Shown piece after piece: positions 60,780-64,000 of a stretch of DNA of 64,000 nt; positions within the stretch are counted from its first letter, which is position 1, and every line of letters starts with the position of its first letter. Origin of the DNA: Apostichopus japonicus (Eukaryota; Echinodermata; Holothuroidea; Aspidochirotida; Stichopodidae); contig NC_092582.1 in NCBI RefSeq assembly GCF_037975245.1, positions 26,266,077-26,330,076 on the forward strand, written 5' to 3'. The notes under the pieces were generated by a model. It did not search any database, was not told the origin of the DNA, and saw only the letters and a list, made by a program, of their open reading frames with translations. Position numbers and translations under genes: made by a program.

Positions 60780-63260
60780 CTGACATTTGTTCATTCCTTA
60801 GGCAGAAAAAAGACAAGGCAGGAATATGCCCAGTAGCTTGGACAAACAAGGGTGGGGGGGGGGGGGGAGGCAGAGCATCCACAGGGAAGACTTTAAAACA
60901 TAATTAGGACCACCAAGAAGTCTACCCTCAGCTTCAAGATGGAAGCCAGCTGGGGTTACATTTCACAGCCCCCAATGATCACCCCCCTCCGCTCCTTCCA
61001 TTGGAAACAGTGTAAAATGGGGTCTATGTTAACCTCTATACATTGAGTATTGCAGTTATCAAATTAGGGTTGTGCGGGATCCCGGTAGTCAAGTGAATCC
61101 CGGTATCCCGATCCCGGTATTGACTAATCCCGATCACAGTGCAATGTGTAACTACTACCGGTATTGGGAAAACAACTGGTTATTACATTCGTTTCGGTAT
61201 CATTCCCTGGAATCCCGGACATAATAAAAAATATCTACGTGTTACTATTTGAAATAAAGAAAACAAAACACAATTTTTTCTGGTTTCTGTGTTCTTAGTT
61301 TGAATAATATCTGATCAACTTACGTACCTGCCTAGACTAGGCTATATATTAACAAATCAACTTTTCACTTAGTAATTTGGACCTAGGCTACAATAAATAT
61401 CGAACGTTACTTGCGCTCAACATGTTACGGGACCTCAAAGTTATTCTGAAATTTTCGTTATTTATAATTCTTCCTTCAAACGATGATTGTCAAGGTTCCC
61501 ATGTACAAAATCTTACCCTTATGCATTTCACCTCATTTTGTTGTAATAATTTTAACGATTTTATAAATTTTGAGCCAAAACCGCAGGGAGTATCCAGGGA
61601 GTATCTCCAGTTTAAATCCATCTTCGCACGGGACTGTATATTATTATAACCTAGGATACGGTACTGGTACACAGCAGTGCAGTACTTGAGATTTTGATGC
61701 TGTAATGAAATGGATTCGTCTATTAATACGGGGGGTTCCACGATGTCATTTATATTTATCTTTCGCTACTTTTTTAATTTTTAAGAACTTTTGTACGAAA
61801 GATTGATATTGCATGTATTCAAAGTATATTTCCTGGAGTAAACAACAGCCGATTAACGATAAAAATAAATCTGTACTATTCTTATGTATGTAGTTTGTAA
61901 TCCCGTATTTACGTAGCCCCTATGTTATATTCTAATCGTCTGAAGTTCCAAACACGTGGTGACTTGTTGATAGTTAAAAACTTTTCATTGTGAACTTTTG
62001 AACTTGAAGGGGTTGCCCTATTCCAATATCATGGAATAGTGGGGAAATCCCAATTTATGTTTGTGTATGGATTACAAGTTTAATCCACGTGCGAACGTGT
62101 TAATCTAATATCGTACGTATAGTATGAATGAAGGATGGTGTGGGTTGCTTTTTTCCAAGGTTTGTGCTTTTCTTTTGGAAGTGTATGTTAAAAAACAAAG
62201 GCCCTAATATAGCGTGTTATATTTTTAAATTTTATTTATAAACGTGCGTGTAAGAGTATGTACATAGCTTAGGCTATGCATATTGAATGTATGACATTGA
62301 CAGTCTCGTAACTAAGTGCTTTGAACCGTAGATGAAAGTTGAGGAAAATACCGGTTGTAGTTACGATACCGGTATTCATGTTGCAACACTACCGGTTGTG
62401 TGAAATCCGACTACCGCACAACGCTATATCAAATTAGACAATAAAGGAAGCACCTCTCAAATTGATTTTACATTGGTTCATGCATACAAGAGCATGGAGA
62501 ATGGGTGAGGGTAGAGATTAAAGGAAAAATGTGACAAAGATATTTGGGAGTAGGTTAACATTATTACATATAGGCAAAGGTATATTAGAAAAGTATATCT
62601 TAGAATACTACCGTGAAATTAAATCGGTTAGATAATAAAAAGAAGAAAAGTAGGGTAGGGATATATCCTGTAGTTTAGCCAAACAAGGAGGGAAGGATAA
62701 GAGGGAGGGGGGGATAAATCAGGACCACCAAGAAATCTACCCTTAGCTTCCAGATGGTAGCCATGCAGCTGGAGGAACATTTGATGGCCCACAATGAATC
62801 CCTGTGGCCCATTGCAAATATGGATAATTGGGGTCTATGTTTAGCTCTTCATCAATTGAATGTGATCAATAACATAATAAGGCAATCTAAAAGGGAGGAA
62901 ACTTTCAATGTAATCTTGCATTGGGTCTGCATAACAGGTTTAGAGGAGGGGTAGGGTCGAGATTGAAGAGATAGGGGAGATGTTTTGGAGTGGGGAGACA
63001 TTATTACGTATGCTATATTAATTGTGAAATGTCCAGCACTGCTACTTTTGACCTTAATGTACAGAGCAATGAAGGACAAGGCATCCCCTCCCCTTGCCAT
63101 TTGTTACAAACAGAAGCCAAGGGGTAATTTTTCACAGCCCCAATGTTTCTCCCCATTACAAACAGGGTAAAAAAGGGTCTATGTTAACCGCTGCACATTC
63201 AGTATTGCGGGCAATAACAAAATTTGGCAATCAACAGAGGAGGCAGCTCTCAATGTGATT
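60780..63260. repeat. About 350-400-bp diverged tandem repeat, three copies, first one split by a hAT element
   Basis: Words such as 'accaccaagaa(g/a)tctaccct', 'gcttc(a/c)agatgg(a/t)agcca', 'ggggtctatgtt', 'caatgtgattttaca' and 'gggtagg/gagattaaag' recur in the same order in 60830-61056 plus 62435-62600, in 62650-63010, and in 63060-63260. Each has G-rich tracts (60854-60867, 62702-62712). No coding meaning is proposed. Confidence 0.65.
61065..62426. mobile_element. hAT-type non-autonomous element, 1362 bp, with 8-bp target duplication
   Basis: Flanked by TATCAAAT at 61057-61064 and 62427-62434. Ends are TAGGGTTGTGCGG and CCGCACAACGCTA (one mismatch). Subterminal regions carry repeated CCCGGTA/ACCGGTA words (61080-61210, 62350-62415). 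The inner 1.1 kb has no transposase; the frame 61377-61649 (90 residues) is not recognised. Confidence 0.85.
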
Positions 63261-64000
63261 TTACAGGGGTGCAGTGAGTATTCTAATTCACTGGGCATAC
63301 ACAATTTCTAAAAGTAATTGAATGAATGAACAAACATTTACAGATATCAGATATATACACTATGAACATGAAGTTTACCCACTAGAAATCCCAAATGCAT
63401 TTATAAATGGCAAAAAGATGTATACAGATCAACCTCACTATAGTGCTTTACTATTGGATTCTATGCAGTACTCTTTTTGCCTTTTTCAAATTTATTTGGT
63501 ATTGACTTGTCAGCTTTCTGCTGAATACTTTAGGATATATTATTCCTTTCAACATTTCATCATGGGACTGGATTAAGATTAAGTTATGAGTAGGGGATAA
63601 TTGCTATCTGTATGGAATAACATATGAAGCAAGCATGTATGAGTTCTGACACATTATTACAATGTCAACATTAAGTTTATTTAAGATGATCCTAGCAGGT
63701 TAGGGTCATGTACCATAGATCCTATTGCTCAATTGACATAAGCTTTTTCAATTTGCCTTCTTGCTTTGCAATTGCAAAGAGATATCTTGTAGTTTTTAAC
63801 ACATTGACATAGTCCTAGATTTATCCATTTTATTAAATGTTTTCTTTTAATGGGGTTGCAATAAAAATAGGTATTCAAATAATCAAACATAACCAACTAA
63901 TCAACCAAGTAAACAATCAATCAATACTGTAAAATAAAAGCAAGACTTTGTCAAAGTTAATATACAGTAAAGGCTGTTAAATGAACTACAGTATTAATTG
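63261..64000. other. No recognised gene
   Basis: AT-rich. The open frame 63322-63576 (84 residues) shows no known motif. Confidence 0.4.

Noticed and set aside
61377-61649. 90-residue frame inside the 1362-bp hAT-type element as a transposase
   Set aside because: Too short, without the hAT dimerisation region, zinc finger or catalytic residues.

Overview
The window looks like metazoan nuclear DNA and most likely comes from a marine invertebrate. It is AT-rich. Its candidate genes are cut into short exons with GT/AG borders, and it carries a wide mix of eukaryotic transposons: a CR1/L2/Jockey-type LINE, Penelope-like elements with GIY-YIG domains, a solo LTR, hAT-type and TA-flanked foldback elements, and a KDZ-type transposase gene. 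There are also long (TA)n and poly(G)/poly(C) tracts. This mix is common in echinoderms, hemichordates and lancelets. A deuterostome is a guess, not a result. No rRNA, intact tRNA, CRISPR or prokaryotic operon was seen.

Layout. 1-1.8 kb: nothing recognised. 1.8-5.5 kb: a decayed LINE on the + strand, with zinc-knuckle ORF1, a mostly deleted endonuclease, and a reverse transcriptase split by a 168-bp hairpin insertion flanked by 14-bp repeats. 6-20 kb: a candidate secreted-protein gene of very short exons (5981-6083, 7405-7430, 15441-15476, 18483-18527, perhaps 19801-19839). Its large second intron holds a nest of retroelements built on one (TA)n microsatellite. In order these are Penelope-like element A (two head-to-head fragments, 8.5-9.9 kb), Penelope-like element B (10.1-12.8 kb, 5' part inverted relative to 3' part as in twin priming) and a solo LTR (12975-14051).

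20.3-22.05 kb: a 51-bp minisatellite with a 9-unit (459-bp) higher-order repeat. 22.8-23.06 kb: a second short tandem array. 23-36 kb: no gene seen, but a hAT-type MITE (26130-26363), a GGGCCC-rich repeat (31.3-31.75 kb), a 989-bp foldback element (32580-33568) and a 50-bp perfect palindrome (34307-34356).

36.8-52.6 kb: a gene on the + strand whose exons together give the N-terminal two thirds of a KDZ (Kyakuja-Dileera-Zisupton) transposase: cysteine cluster, C-x-C/WP-SP block, CPACP, DANF and YDIACQ. The later segment that normally carries the last acidic residue was not found, so the gene is probably a remnant or truncated. A 1.87-kb TIR element sits in one intron. 47.9/53.8-59.7 kb: a second multi-exon gene of unrecognised function, with mostly matching splice phases; its possible first exon lies inside the KDZ gene. 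57254-57580 and 61065-62426: two more hAT-type elements with 8-bp target duplications; the second splits one copy of a diverged tandem repeat (60.8-63.26 kb). 63.3-64 kb: nothing recognised.

All exon models come from reading splice sites and frames by eye. Family assignments come from recognised motifs, not searches.
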